DNA of 30,717 bases from JBNKFQ01 sp050289385. GTDB lineage: Bacteria > Pseudomonadota > Gammaproteobacteria > Pseudomonadales > Porticoccaceae. The DNA is taken from assembly GCA_050289385.1 (NCBI GenBank), contig JBNKFQ010000256.1, positions 1-30,717 on the forward strand, given 5' to 3'. The number at the start of each line of letters is the position of its first letter. Position 1 is the stretch's first letter. A model generated the notes under the pieces. That model saw only the letters and a list, made by a program, of their open reading frames with translations. It searched no databases and was not told the origin of the DNA. Shown here piece by piece: positions 15,803-23,224 of the stretch. Both the position numbers and the translations under genes were made by a program.

Positions 15803-17626
15803 ATGTCCAAAATTCAACAACTCAGTACCCGATTGACCAATCAGATTGCCGCAGGCGAAGTGGTAGAGCGGCCCGCGTCGGTGGTAAAGGAGTTGTTGGA
15901 AAACAGCATTGATTCAGGTGCAAACCGAATTGATATTGATATTGAAAGCGGTGGCGTCAAATTAATGCGTGTGCGTGATAATGGCCGTGGTGTCGAAAAA
16001 GATGACTTGCCACTGGCGCTTGCCCGTCACGCTACCAGCAAGATTATCGAGCTGGAAGACCTGGAGTCTGTACAGACCCTTGGTTTTCGTGGTGAGGCGC
16101 TGGCCAGTATCAGTTCCGTATCACGTTTGGCCCTTACGTCCAATGCCAGCGATAGTGCGGCCGGTTGGCGGGCCAGATCGGAAGGACGCGACATGGAGGT
16201 CCAGATTGAACCGGCACCCCATCCTCGCGGCACCACGGTAGAAGTGCGCGACCTGTTTTTTAACACGCCCGCGAGGCGCAAGTTTTTGCGCACCGAAAAA
16301 ACTGAATTTGGTCGTATCGATGACGTTATTAAAAAAATCGCCCTGAGCTGTTTTGATGTTGGTTTTGCACTGCGTCACAACAACAAGGCGATATTTGCAC
16401 TGCGCCCGGCAGATTCGCAGCAAGAGCAAGAGCGTCGAGTTGCGCAGATTTGTGGCCCGGCATTTATGGAGCAGGCGCTCTACATAGATTCCGTGCAAGA
16501 CGGACTCAGGCTTTGGGGTTGGGTTGGGTTGCCGACATTTTCCCGCAGTCAGGCTGACCTGCAATACTTTTTTGTCAATGGCCGCTCGATTCGTGACAAA
16601 GTGGTCACCCATGCCGTTCGGCAGGCCTACCAGGACGTGTTGTATCATGGCCGTCATCCCGCCTTTGTGCTCTTTCTTGAGCTGCAAGCGGCAGATGTGG
16701 ATGTCAATGTTCATCCCACCAAGCATGAAGTGCGTTTTCGGGACAGCCGCACGGTACACAGTTTTCTTTATCGTACTCTGCACAAAGCCGTTGCCGATGT
16801 GCGGCCTGGCGACCACCCCGCTGGCAGCGTGGTGACACAAGCTTCGCCGGTTGTCGCAGTTTCTGAATCGGCGCCTGAACCGGCCCCGTCTCTCGCGGGA
16901 GCGAGCCAGCAACACATACCGCTGCGTTCGAGTACACCGTCGCCACAGCGTATTCAGCAACAGATAGATGGTTACCGGGCGTTGCACACTTCGGCAGGAG
17001 TGAGTGATAAAGCGGATAGCCTCGACCAGGGGGAAGCGCAAATTCCTCCGATGGGTTATGCGATTGCACAGTTAAAAGGCATCTATATTCTTGCCGAGAA
17101 TGCAGAAGGACTTGTGTTGGTAGACATGCACGCCGCCCACGAGCGCATAACCTATGAGCAAATGAAACAGGCCTATGACGAGCAGGGCCTGGCATCACAA
17201 CCGCTTCTGGTGCCGGAAACGCTCGCTGTCAGCCAGAAGGAGGCCGACTGTGCCGAACAACACAGCGAGGTGTACACCGCGTTGGGGTTTCAGCTTCAGC
17301 GAGTCGGGCCAGAGAGCCTGTTGGTGCGGGAGGTGCCTGCCCTGTTGCGCGGTGCCGACGTAGAGCCGCTGGTTCGCGACGTGCTGTCGGATTTGCTGGA
17401 ACACGGCAGCAGCGATCGTATTCGCGCTCATATCAATGAAATTCTGGGCACCATGGCCTGTCATGGTTCGGTGCGTGCCAATCGTCGTTTAACCATCCCG
17501 GAAATGAACGCTCTGCTGAGAGATATGGAGCAGACCGAGCGCAGTGGTCAATGCAACCACGGTCGGCCTACGTGGACGCAGATGAGTTTGGCAGATCTGG
17601 ACAAGTTGTTTTTGCGGGGGAGGTAG
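15803..17626 (+). CDS. mutL: DNA mismatch repair protein MutL (endonuclease-motif type)
   Basis: MutL couples MutS mismatch recognition to downstream repair. The 607 residues comprise a GHKL ATPase domain (1 to about 330, with ELLENSIDSGAN, RVRDNGRGV and LGFRGEALASI), a variable linker rich in Ser/Pro/Gln (about 335-410) and a dimerisation domain (about 415-607). The C-terminal domain carries DMHAAHERITYE at 441-452, a full match to the endonuclease signature D-x-H-A-x2-E-x4-E, plus ACHGSV (C553/H554) and CNHGRP (C584/H586), the other metal-site motifs. This suggests a nicking MutL like that of Pseudomonas rather than the MutH-dependent E. coli type. The N-terminus MSKIQQLSTRLTNQIAAGEV fits the family; there is no clear ribosome site because the heptameric repeat occupies the leader. 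Confidence 0.96.
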   Translation: MSKIQQLSTRLTNQIAAGEVVERPASVVKELLENSIDSGANRIDIDIESGGVKLMRVRDNGRGVEKDDLPLALARHATSKIIELEDLESVQTLGFRGEALASISSVSRLALTSNASDSAAGWRARSEGRDMEVQIEPAPHPRGTTVEVRDLFFNTPARRKFLRTEKTEFGRIDDVIKKIALSCFDVGFALRHNNKAIFALRPADSQQEQERRVAQICGPAFMEQALYIDSVQDGLRLWGWVGLPTFSRSQADLQYFFVNGRSIRDKVVTHAVRQAYQDVLYHGRHPAFVLFLELQAADVDVNVHPTKHEVRFRDSRTVHSFLYRTLHKAVADVRPGDHPAGSVVTQASPVVAVSESAPEPAPSLAGASQQHIPLRSSTPSPQRIQQQIDGYRALHTSAGVSDKADSLDQGEAQIPPMGYAIAQLKGIYILAENAEGLVLVDMHAAHERITYEQMKQAYDEQGLASQPLLVPETLAVSQKEADCAEQHSEVYTALGFQLQRVGPESLLVREVPALLRGADVEPLVRDVLSDLLEHGSSDRIRAHINEILGTMACHGSVRANRRLTIPEMNALLRDMEQTERSGQCNHGRPTWTQMSLADLDKLFLRGR

Positions 17627-17664
17627 GCTTTCCCACCGTTGGGACCGATTGCCGCGATCTCTTG

Positions 17665-17763
17665 CCGTTGACCATTGACAATTGGCCGTTGACCATTGAT
17701 CGTTTGTGATTCTGAAGAGTTGAAAAATGGTCAATGGCCAACGGCCAATAGTCAATTGTCAAT
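17665..17763. repeat. Inverted repeat with 7-bp-periodic arms, mutL/miaA gap (element 3)
   Basis: The left arm is five heptamers (17665-17699): CCGTTGA, CCATTGA, CAATTGG, then CCGTTGA and CCATTGA again. The right arm is five heptamers (17727-17761): ATGGTCA, ATGGCCA, ACGGCCA, ATAGTCA and ATTGTCA, followed in phase by the ATG of miaA. The arms are complementary apart from one extra heptamer and a few substitutions (both contain TTGGCCGTTG and CATTGACAATTG in matching orientation). The spacer is 27 bp. No Shine-Dalgarno sequence remains in front of miaA. Confidence 0.85.
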
Positions 17764-18754
17764 GAAAAAAACACCAGCCATCTTCCTTATGGGCCCCACC
17801 GCTTCCGGTAAAACCGACTTGGCTATTGCCTTGCGCAATTATTACCCGGTGGAGCTGATCAGTGTCGATTCGGCCCTGGTTTATCGCAGCATGGATATTG
17901 GCACCGCTAAGCCGGATACGGAAACACTGGCATCTGTACCGCACAGGCTGATCAATGTGCGCGACCCGGCACAAGCCTACTCTGTGGGAGATTTTGCCCG
18001 CGATGCCCGTCGTGAAATGGACGATATTGCCGCCAGTGGTCGCATTCCCCTGCTGGTGGGTGGCACCATGCTCTATTTTCGAGCGCTGATCGAAGGTTTG
18101 GCAGAGCTGCCGCCCTCCGATCCCGCTGTTCGCGCCCACATCGAAGCACGAGCCGCTGCAGCTGGTTGGCCGGCCCTGCATGCTGAACTACAAGAACTGG
18201 ACCCGGAAAGTGCGGCGCGCATTCACCCCAATCATTCGCAACGCATTCAACGTGCTCTGGAGGTATGCAGGGTCACGGGACGCCCATTTTCAGAGATACT
18301 GCGCGAACAGCAACAGTCGGGTGCAGGAGTGGCGCCGGTGACGGCTGATTACGACGTAACGCAGCTGGCTGTAGCGCCTTGTAGCCGGGCTTTGTTGCAT
18401 CAGCGCATTGAACAGCGCTTTCAGGCAATGCTGGATCAGGGGTTTTTGGATGAGGTGCGGTCGTTATACCAAAGAGGCGATCTGACCCCGGAACTGCCAT
18501 CAATTCGCGCGGTTGGTTATCGACAGGTGTGGGAATATCTGGATAGAGGCATTTCCCGCGAGGATATGGTGTCGAAGGCGGTGGCTGCTACGCGACAGCT
18601 TGCCAAGCGCCAGCTGACCTGGCTGCGGAGTTGGCCAGCTCTGGAGTGGATACAAACTGGCGATGCCGATGGCAAACCGCTGACATCGGCAGAAATATTG
18701 GCCGATTGCTTGAAAATTCTGAAAAAAGCGCCCATATACAATGTCAGAACCTGA
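17762..18754 (+). CDS. miaA: tRNA dimethylallyltransferase
   Basis: MiaA adds a dimethylallyl group to A37 of tRNAs reading UNN codons, the first step toward ms2i6A. The 330-residue protein has the P-loop GPTASGKT (11-18), LISVDSALVYRSMDIGTAKP (about 33-52), the HRLINVRDP segment (about 61-69), LLVGGTMLYFRAL (about 97-109) and IRAVGYRQVWEYL (about 247-259) with the following RQLAKRQLTWLR tRNA-binding stretch. The frame is open to 17696, but those residues come from the heptameric repeat; the ATG at 17762 gives MKKTPAIFLMGPT. It follows mutL as in most gammaproteobacteria, and hfq follows after 278 bp. Confidence 0.96.
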   Translation: MKKTPAIFLMGPTASGKTDLAIALRNYYPVELISVDSALVYRSMDIGTAKPDTETLASVPHRLINVRDPAQAYSVGDFARDARREMDDIAASGRIPLLVGGTMLYFRALIEGLAELPPSDPAVRAHIEARAAAAGWPALHAELQELDPESAARIHPNHSQRIQRALEVCRVTGRPFSEILREQQQSGAGVAPVTADYDVTQLAVAPCSRALLHQRIEQRFQAMLDQGFLDEVRSLYQRGDLTPELPSIRAVGYRQVWEYLDRGISREDMVSKAVAATRQLAKRQLTWLRSWPALEWIQTGDADGKPLTSAEILADCLKILKKAPIYNVRT

Positions 18755-19032
18755 AGTTATTATGGGTTTGCCAGTATAAAGTTGACTGGTGGGCGCCTCT
18801 GCAAATTCAGTTTTGTCGGTGAGTGCAAGGAGGCGCCGCGCGGAGAGCCGTAGTGTATAAGGAATGCATGAGGTTCGAGCGCAGTGCTGACGCCGCAATC
18901 GCGGGGAATGTAAATTTTTAGAGGCCCTGGTGTGGTTGTTGGTTGCACTGCACACCATTCAGTGAATGATTGCACTGTAGCGAGTTGGTGGTGATTTGAT
19001 TTGTATTTTGTATCTATAAGGAGAACAAACAA
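18755..19032 (+). other. miaA/hfq intergenic region with a hairpin
   Basis: This 278-bp gap holds no gene that I can support. It contains a perfect 8-bp GC-rich inverted repeat (GGCGCCTC at 18792-18799 and GAGGCGCC at 18830-18837) that is not followed by T residues, and two copies of TTGCACTG (18943-18950 and 18972-18979). The hfq promoter or promoters probably lie here, since AT-rich sequence precedes the start, but I see no hexamer pair good enough to call. TAAGGAG at 19018-19024 is the hfq ribosome site. Confidence 0.5.
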
Positions 19033-19344
19033 ATGTCAAAAGGGCATAATCTACAAGACCCTTTCCTGAACGTCTTACGGAAAGAACGTATCCCGGTATC
19101 AATATTCCTGGTCAATGGTATTAAATTGCAGGGTCAGATTGAGTCTTTCGATCAGTTTGTCGTGCTATTGAAGAACACTGTGAGCCAAATGGTCTACAAA
19201 CACGCGATTTCTACTGTGGTTCCCGCACGCCCTGTGCGGCTTCCGCTTGGTCCCACGCCGACACATGGTCAACAGGGCCAGCAAGGGCATGGCCAGTATC
19301 CACAGGATCAACACGATGAGGACATGCCGGTTGATAATGAATGA
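19033..19344 (+). CDS. hfq: RNA chaperone Hfq
   Basis: Hfq is a hexameric Sm-like protein that pairs small RNAs with mRNAs. The 103-residue product has the Sm1 motif (about 8-50: LQDPFLNVLRKERIPVSIFL, NGIKLQGQIESFDQFVVLL) and Sm2 (about 53-66: VSQMVYKHAISTVVP), including the proximal-face residues Q8, F42, Y55, K56 and H57. The C-terminal tail (about 70-103) is Gln/Gly/His-rich and ends acidic (DEDMPVDNE), as is common for the disordered tail. TAAGGAG lies 9-15 nt upstream of the ATG. hflX follows after 11 nt. Confidence 0.98.
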   Translation: MSKGHNLQDPFLNVLRKERIPVSIFLVNGIKLQGQIESFDQFVVLLKNTVSQMVYKHAISTVVPARPVRLPLGPTPTHGQQGQQGHGQYPQDQHDEDMPVDNE

Positions 19345-19355
19345 TGGAGGCATGA

Positions 19356-20675
19356 TTGTTTTTTGAACGTCCGGAATCCGGAGAGCTGGCTGTACTTGTT
19401 CATATAGACTTGTCCAGCGAAAACGAGCCAGAAGATCCGCGGGAGTTTGAAGAACTGGTTCTGTCGGCAGGTGGCGATCCCGTCACCTTTATTACGGGGC
19501 GACGCCACACGCCGCATCCCAAATATTTTGTCGGTACTGGCAAGCTTGACGAGCTGGTCCAGGCCGTGCGTGCGTCCGGCGCACAGCTGGTCATATTCAA
19601 CCACAATTTGTCGCCGAGCCAGGAGCGCAATATCGAACGAGAGGTTCAGTGTCGAGTACTGGATCGCACCGGTTTGATTCTGGATATTTTTGCCCAGCGA
19701 GCGCGCACCCACGAAGGTAAATTGCAGGTGGAACTGGCGCAGTTGGAGCATATGACAACTCGCCTGGTTCGCGGCTGGACACACCTTGAAAGGCAGAAGG
19801 GGGGGATTGGTCTGCGAGGACCGGGTGAAACCCAGCTCGAAACTGACCGGCGCTTGCTTCGCGCACGCATCAAGGCCATTGGCAAACGGCTGCAAAAGGT
19901 TCGCAGCCAGCGAGATCAGGGGCGTCGCGCTCGGCGCCGGGCAGAAGTTGCCACCGTGTCTCTGGTAGGCTATACCAACGCTGGCAAATCGACACTGTTT
20001 AACGCGCTGACCGAATCCGGTGTGTATGTCGCCGATCAGTTATTCGCCACTCTCGACCCCACCATGCGCCGCGTAGAGCTGCCAGAGGTAGGACCTGTCG
20101 TATTGACTGATACAGTGGGTTTTATCAGTCATCTGCCACACAAACTGGTGGAGGCCTTTCGAGCGACGCTGGAAGAGGCCGCCAGTGCGACCTTGCTCCT
20201 GCATGTTGTGGACGCAGCTGATCCGGAGCGTCGGCGTAATATAGAGCGAGTCAATGAAGTGTTGCAGGAGATTGGCGCTCATGAGCTACCGGTCTTGCTG
20301 GTATACAACAAGCTTGATTTGCTGGAAGATGCAGCGCCTCGTATTGAGCACGATGTTCGTGGCATGCCGGTCTCTGTATGGTTGTCAGCGCAGGAAGGCG
20401 AGGGCCTGGACCTGCTGCGGACCGCCATTCGTGAACGCGTGGGCGGGCGCATGTTGCATGGAGCCTATCGCTTGTCACCAACTCAGGGACGGTTGCGAGC
20501 GCGACTGTACCAGGCGAATTCTGTCGTCGCTGAACATTTGCGCGATGATGGTGGTACTGATCTGGAGGTCAGAATGCTCGAAGCGGATTTTCTGCGTTTG
20601 CTGAAAAGCGAAGGTTTGGCAGCGGATCAGTTGGAGGAAATTGCTCTGCCTGATAATCTGGCACAAAGTGCTTAG
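19356..20675 (+). CDS. hflX: GTPase HflX
   Basis: HflX is a ribosome-binding GTPase that splits or rescues 70S ribosomes under stress. The 439-residue product has the HflX N-terminal domain (about 10-110), a helical linker with GGIGLRGPGETQLETDRR (149-166), and a G domain with G1 GYTNAGKST (205-213), G3 DTVGF, and G4 NKLD, then a small C-terminal domain. The start is TTG at 19356 (MFFERPESGE), supported by TGGAGG at 19345-19350 and by the family N-terminus; the ATG at 19352 is out of frame and stops after four codons. It lies between hfq and hflK as in E. coli and Pseudomonas. Confidence 0.96.
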   Translation: MFFERPESGELAVLVHIDLSSENEPEDPREFEELVLSAGGDPVTFITGRRHTPHPKYFVGTGKLDELVQAVRASGAQLVIFNHNLSPSQERNIEREVQCRVLDRTGLILDIFAQRARTHEGKLQVELAQLEHMTTRLVRGWTHLERQKGGIGLRGPGETQLETDRRLLRARIKAIGKRLQKVRSQRDQGRRARRRAEVATVSLVGYTNAGKSTLFNALTESGVYVADQLFATLDPTMRRVELPEVGPVVLTDTVGFISHLPHKLVEAFRATLEEAASATLLLHVVDAADPERRRNIERVNEVLQEIGAHELPVLLVYNKLDLLEDAAPRIEHDVRGMPVSVWLSAQEGEGLDLLRTAIRERVGGRMLHGAYRLSPTQGRLRARLYQANSVVAEHLRDDGGTDLEVRMLEADFLRLLKSEGLAADQLEEIALPDNLAQSA

Positions 20676-20841
20676 TGGGCTCTGGCGGGTTTGGGATTCA
20701 GTTCCTGTTTTCTTTTCAAACTGAAAAATTTAAAAATGAAAACTTGCTGTCCGGTATTCCCCAAAACCTGGTCCAATTCCAGTAGAATCACGCACTTGCA
20801 AAACGAAGAATATATTTACAGCTGAATAACGGGAGTTACCT

Positions 20842-21966
20842 ATGGCCTGGAATGAACCGGGTGGTGGCCGCGACCCTTGGGGCGGCAAAAGCGGAGATGG
20901 TCCGCCGGATCTTGATGAAGCGCTGCGCAAGGTGCGCGAGAATTTTAACAAATTATTCGGTGGCAAAGGCGGTAGCAAGGGCGGCGGCGCGATGGTCGTT
21001 GTTGTACTGGTTATTCTGTTGGCTTTGTGGGCGGGTATTGGCATCTACCAGGTAGATGCCAAGGAGCAGGCTGTATTGTTACGGTTTGGCAAATATTACG
21101 AAACTGTTGGACCAGGTTTGCACTGGAATCCGCCATTGATAGACACGGTCGTTATTGTGGGTGTAACCGAAGCGCGCTCTTACACCGCCAAGGGTCTAAT
21201 GCTCACCGAGGATGTCAATATCGTTGAGGTACCGGTGACAGTTCAGTACACCGTGCCCGACGCCAAGGCGTTTGTGCTCAATGTTCGGCGTCCCGAAGTC
21301 AGTTTACACCATGCGGTGGACAGCGCAATTCGCCATGTTGTGGGCAGTACCAAGGCGGCAGATGTGCTTTCCGAAGGTCGTCAGAAACTGGCTGGGGAAG
21401 TTAAGGATCGTCTCCAGCAATACCTTGATAATTATGGTACGGGTATCAGTATCACAGTGGTCAATATTGGCAAGGCACAGCCGCCAAGTGCAGTAAAAGC
21501 GGCATTTGATGATGTGATTGCCTCCAAGGAAGACAAGGATCGATATGTCAAGGAGGCCGAAGGTTATCGCAACGGTATAGTGCCAGAAGCCCGTGGTCAG
21601 GCTCAGCGTATTATTCAGGACGCAACGGCATACCGTGAAAAAGTGATTGCCGAAGCCCAGGGTGAAGCGGAGCGCTTCGAAAAGCTCCTGGTGGCATATG
21701 AGAAAGCACCTGATGTGACTCGGCAACGTCTTTACCTGGATACTGTACAACAAGTCATGGGCAATGCCTCCAAAGTATTGGTAGACGTAGAAGGTGGGAA
21801 CAACATGCTTTATTTGCCCCTTGATCGTCTTATGGAGTCGCAGCCCAAAGTGTCATCGCCAGCTGTACAGAACATTGACAAAGTAGAGTTGCGCGACATG
21901 GTCCAGGATGTCATTGATGAGATGCGTCGTGAACAAAATAACAGCCGCCGCAGGGAGACTCGCTAA
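20842..21966 (+). CDS. hflK: HflK, subunit of the FtsH-modulating HflKC complex
   Basis: HflK and HflC form a large periplasmic cage around the membrane protease FtsH and modulate its activity. The 374-residue protein has a Gly-rich cytoplasmic N-terminus (MAWNEPGGGRDPWGGKSGDG), one membrane segment (about 50-69), and an SPFH/band-7 domain (about 72-260, EQAVLLRFGKY, GPGLHWNPPLID) with a long coiled helix (about 230-320). The ATG at 20842 has GGGAG 8-12 nt upstream. hflC overlaps its stop (TAATG). The 166-bp gap after hflX is AT-rich and could hold a promoter, but I cannot define one. Confidence 0.96.
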   Translation: MAWNEPGGGRDPWGGKSGDGPPDLDEALRKVRENFNKLFGGKGGSKGGGAMVVVVLVILLALWAGIGIYQVDAKEQAVLLRFGKYYETVGPGLHWNPPLIDTVVIVGVTEARSYTAKGLMLTEDVNIVEVPVTVQYTVPDAKAFVLNVRRPEVSLHHAVDSAIRHVVGSTKAADVLSEGRQKLAGEVKDRLQQYLDNYGTGISITVVNIGKAQPPSAVKAAFDDVIASKEDKDRYVKEAEGYRNGIVPEARGQAQRIIQDATAYREKVIAEAQGEAERFEKLLVAYEKAPDVTRQRLYLDTVQQVMGNASKVLVDVEGGNNMLYLPLDRLMESQPKVSSPAVQNIDKVELRDMVQDVIDEMRREQNNSRRRETR

Positions 21967-22841
21967 TGAACAGAGCACCTGGAATATTACTGTTGCTGGG
22001 GCTGATACTGATCGTTTCCTACAGCAGCATATACAGGGTGATGGAGACCGAAAAGGCCGTTAAATTGCGGTTTGGCCGTATGGTGGAGTTTGACCTCCAG
22101 CCCGGGCTTCACTTCAAATATCCGTTTGCCGACGATGTGCGTAAATTTGATGCCAGAGTGCTTACCCTCGACGCTGAGGAGGAGAGTTTTTTTACCAAAG
22201 ACGAAGAGCGTTTGCGGGTTGATGCTTTTGTGAAATGGAAAATCTCTAACGTCGAAACCTACTACAAGGCTACCAATGGGCAAGAAGCTGTTGCCAGGGC
22301 TCGTCTTGAAGCCAGGGTAAACGATGGGTTACGTAACCAGGTGGGTGATCGGACATTGCACGAAGTGGTGTCTGGTGAGCGTGACCAGTTGATGGCTCAG
22401 TTGACCAAAGCTCTCAACGAAAGTGTTCACGACGCACTGGGCGTGGAGGTGATTGATGTGCGGGTGAAGCGGATTGATTTTCCCGAAGAAGTGAGTGAGC
22501 GAGTATTCAGGAGAATGCGCGCTGACCGGGAAAAAGAAGCACGACAACACCGTTCCGAGGGCAAGGAGATAGCTGAAAATATTCGCGCAGATGCAGATCG
22601 GCAAAAGGTCGTAATTGAAGCCGACGCCTACCGCAAGTCGGAATTGTTGCGCGGTGATGGTGATGCTGAAGCCACTTCGATCTATGCGAAAGCTTTTGGC
22701 AAAAACCCCGAATTTTACGCTTTTGTCCGTAGTCTCAAAGCCTATCGGGCGTCCTTTTCCAACAAGGGTGACATGATGTTGGTGGATCCGGACAGTGAAT
22801 TTTTCCGGTATCTGAAGGACCCGAAAGGAGGTAAACGCTAG
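21966..22841 (+). CDS. hflC: HflC, subunit of the FtsH-modulating HflKC complex
   Basis: The 291-residue partner of HflK has an N-terminal membrane segment (about 5-22), an SPFH domain (about 25-200; ETEKAVKLRFGRMVE, QPGLHFKYPF) and helical sequence (about 165-250) with the family segment VKRIDFPEEVSERVFRRMRA. The ATG overlaps the hflK stop by one base, indicating coupled translation and equal output of the two subunits. Length is slightly shorter than E. coli HflC (334). It is followed by a strong hairpin and an intrinsic terminator. Confidence 0.96.
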   Translation: MNRAPGILLLLGLILIVSYSSIYRVMETEKAVKLRFGRMVEFDLQPGLHFKYPFADDVRKFDARVLTLDAEEESFFTKDEERLRVDAFVKWKISNVETYYKATNGQEAVARARLEARVNDGLRNQVGDRTLHEVVSGERDQLMAQLTKALNESVHDALGVEVIDVRVKRIDFPEEVSERVFRRMRADREKEARQHRSEGKEIAENIRADADRQKVVIEADAYRKSELLRGDGDAEATSIYAKAFGKNPEFYAFVRSLKAYRASFSNKGDMMLVDPDSEFFRYLKDPKGGKR

Positions 22842-22855
22842 AGACATCCTTGATG

Positions 22856-22897
22856 CAAGAGAACGTCAATCTGAATCTCACGTCTGACGTTCTCTTG
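22856..22897. repeat. Perfect 13-bp inverted repeat after hflC
   Basis: CAAGAGAACGTCA (22856-22868) and its exact complement (22885-22897) flank a 16-nt loop. It begins 14 nt after the hflC stop and is followed within 15 nt by an intrinsic terminator. There is no T tract of its own, so it may protect the hflC 3' end or be an operator; the sequence alone does not decide. Confidence 0.8.
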
Positions 22898-22911
22898 TGC
22901 TAGAATCCTGC

Positions 22912-22934
22912 AACCGGGTCGCCCCGGTTTTTTT
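22912..22934 (+). terminator. Rho-independent terminator after hflC
   Basis: AACCGGG (22912-22918) pairs with CCCGGTT (22923-22929) around a 4-nt loop, followed by an uninterrupted run of T to 22934. This is a compact, classical terminator and probably ends the hfq-hflXKC transcript. Confidence 0.85.
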
Positions 22935-22975
22935 GTGTGTACAAGTTTTGTGTGTACAAGCCTGGTGTGTCCAAG
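22931..22975 (+). repeat. Three 15-bp direct repeats before the DUF2065 gene
   Basis: TTTTGTGTGTACAAG occurs twice exactly (22931-22945, 22946-22960), followed by a related third unit CCTGGTGTGTCCAAG (22961-22975; 11 of 15 identical). Each unit contains the partial dyad TTGT-N4-ACAA. They lie in the leader of the next gene, 27 nt before its ATG. Confidence 0.8.
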
Positions 22976-23002
22976 AAAGTGATACCCGGAGGTGGCGAAG
23001 AG

Positions 23003-23194
23003 ATGGATAGTTGGCTCAGCCTGGTGCAGGCAGCGTGCCTGGTGCTGGTGCTGGAAGGCATAGTGCCGTTCTTGTCTCCCGGTCGCTGGCGCCGCATGGC
23101 ACAAGTTTTAGCGCAGGTGGACGATCGGACCATGCGCATTATGGGCCTGATCAGTATGCTGATCGGCGCAGGTTTGCTGTTTCTGATCAGATGA
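23003..23194 (+). CDS. DUF2065 small membrane protein (YjeT family)
   Basis: The 63-residue protein has two predicted membrane helices (about 5-22 and 43-61) joined by a short basic loop (SPGRWRRMAQVLAQVDDRTMR), matching the DUF2065 family found between hflC and purA or hisZ in many gammaproteobacteria. Its function is not known. The frame extends upstream through the 15-bp repeats to 22937, but the ATG at 23003 gives the family start (MDSWLSLVQA) and GGAGG lies at 22988-22992. hisZ follows after 30 nt. Confidence 0.88.
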   Translation: MDSWLSLVQAACLVLVLEGIVPFLSPGRWRRMAQVLAQVDDRTMRIMGLISMLIGAGLLFLIR

Positions 23195-23224
23195 GAACCT
23201 GGTTTTACCATAGAGATTAATATC

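Noticed and set aside
16513..16531. G-quadruplex candidate in mutL (GGGG-TT-GGG-TT-GGG)
   Set aside because: Only three G runs of the needed length occur together, and they lie in conserved coding sequence.
19352..19366. ATG at 19352 as the hflX start
   Set aside because: It is out of frame with HflX and reaches TGA after four codons; TTG at 19356 fits the family N-terminus.
20676..20841. Promoter for hflK in the hflX/hflK gap
   Set aside because: The gap is AT-rich and TAGAAT occurs near 20783, but no -35 hexamer stands at a fitting distance.
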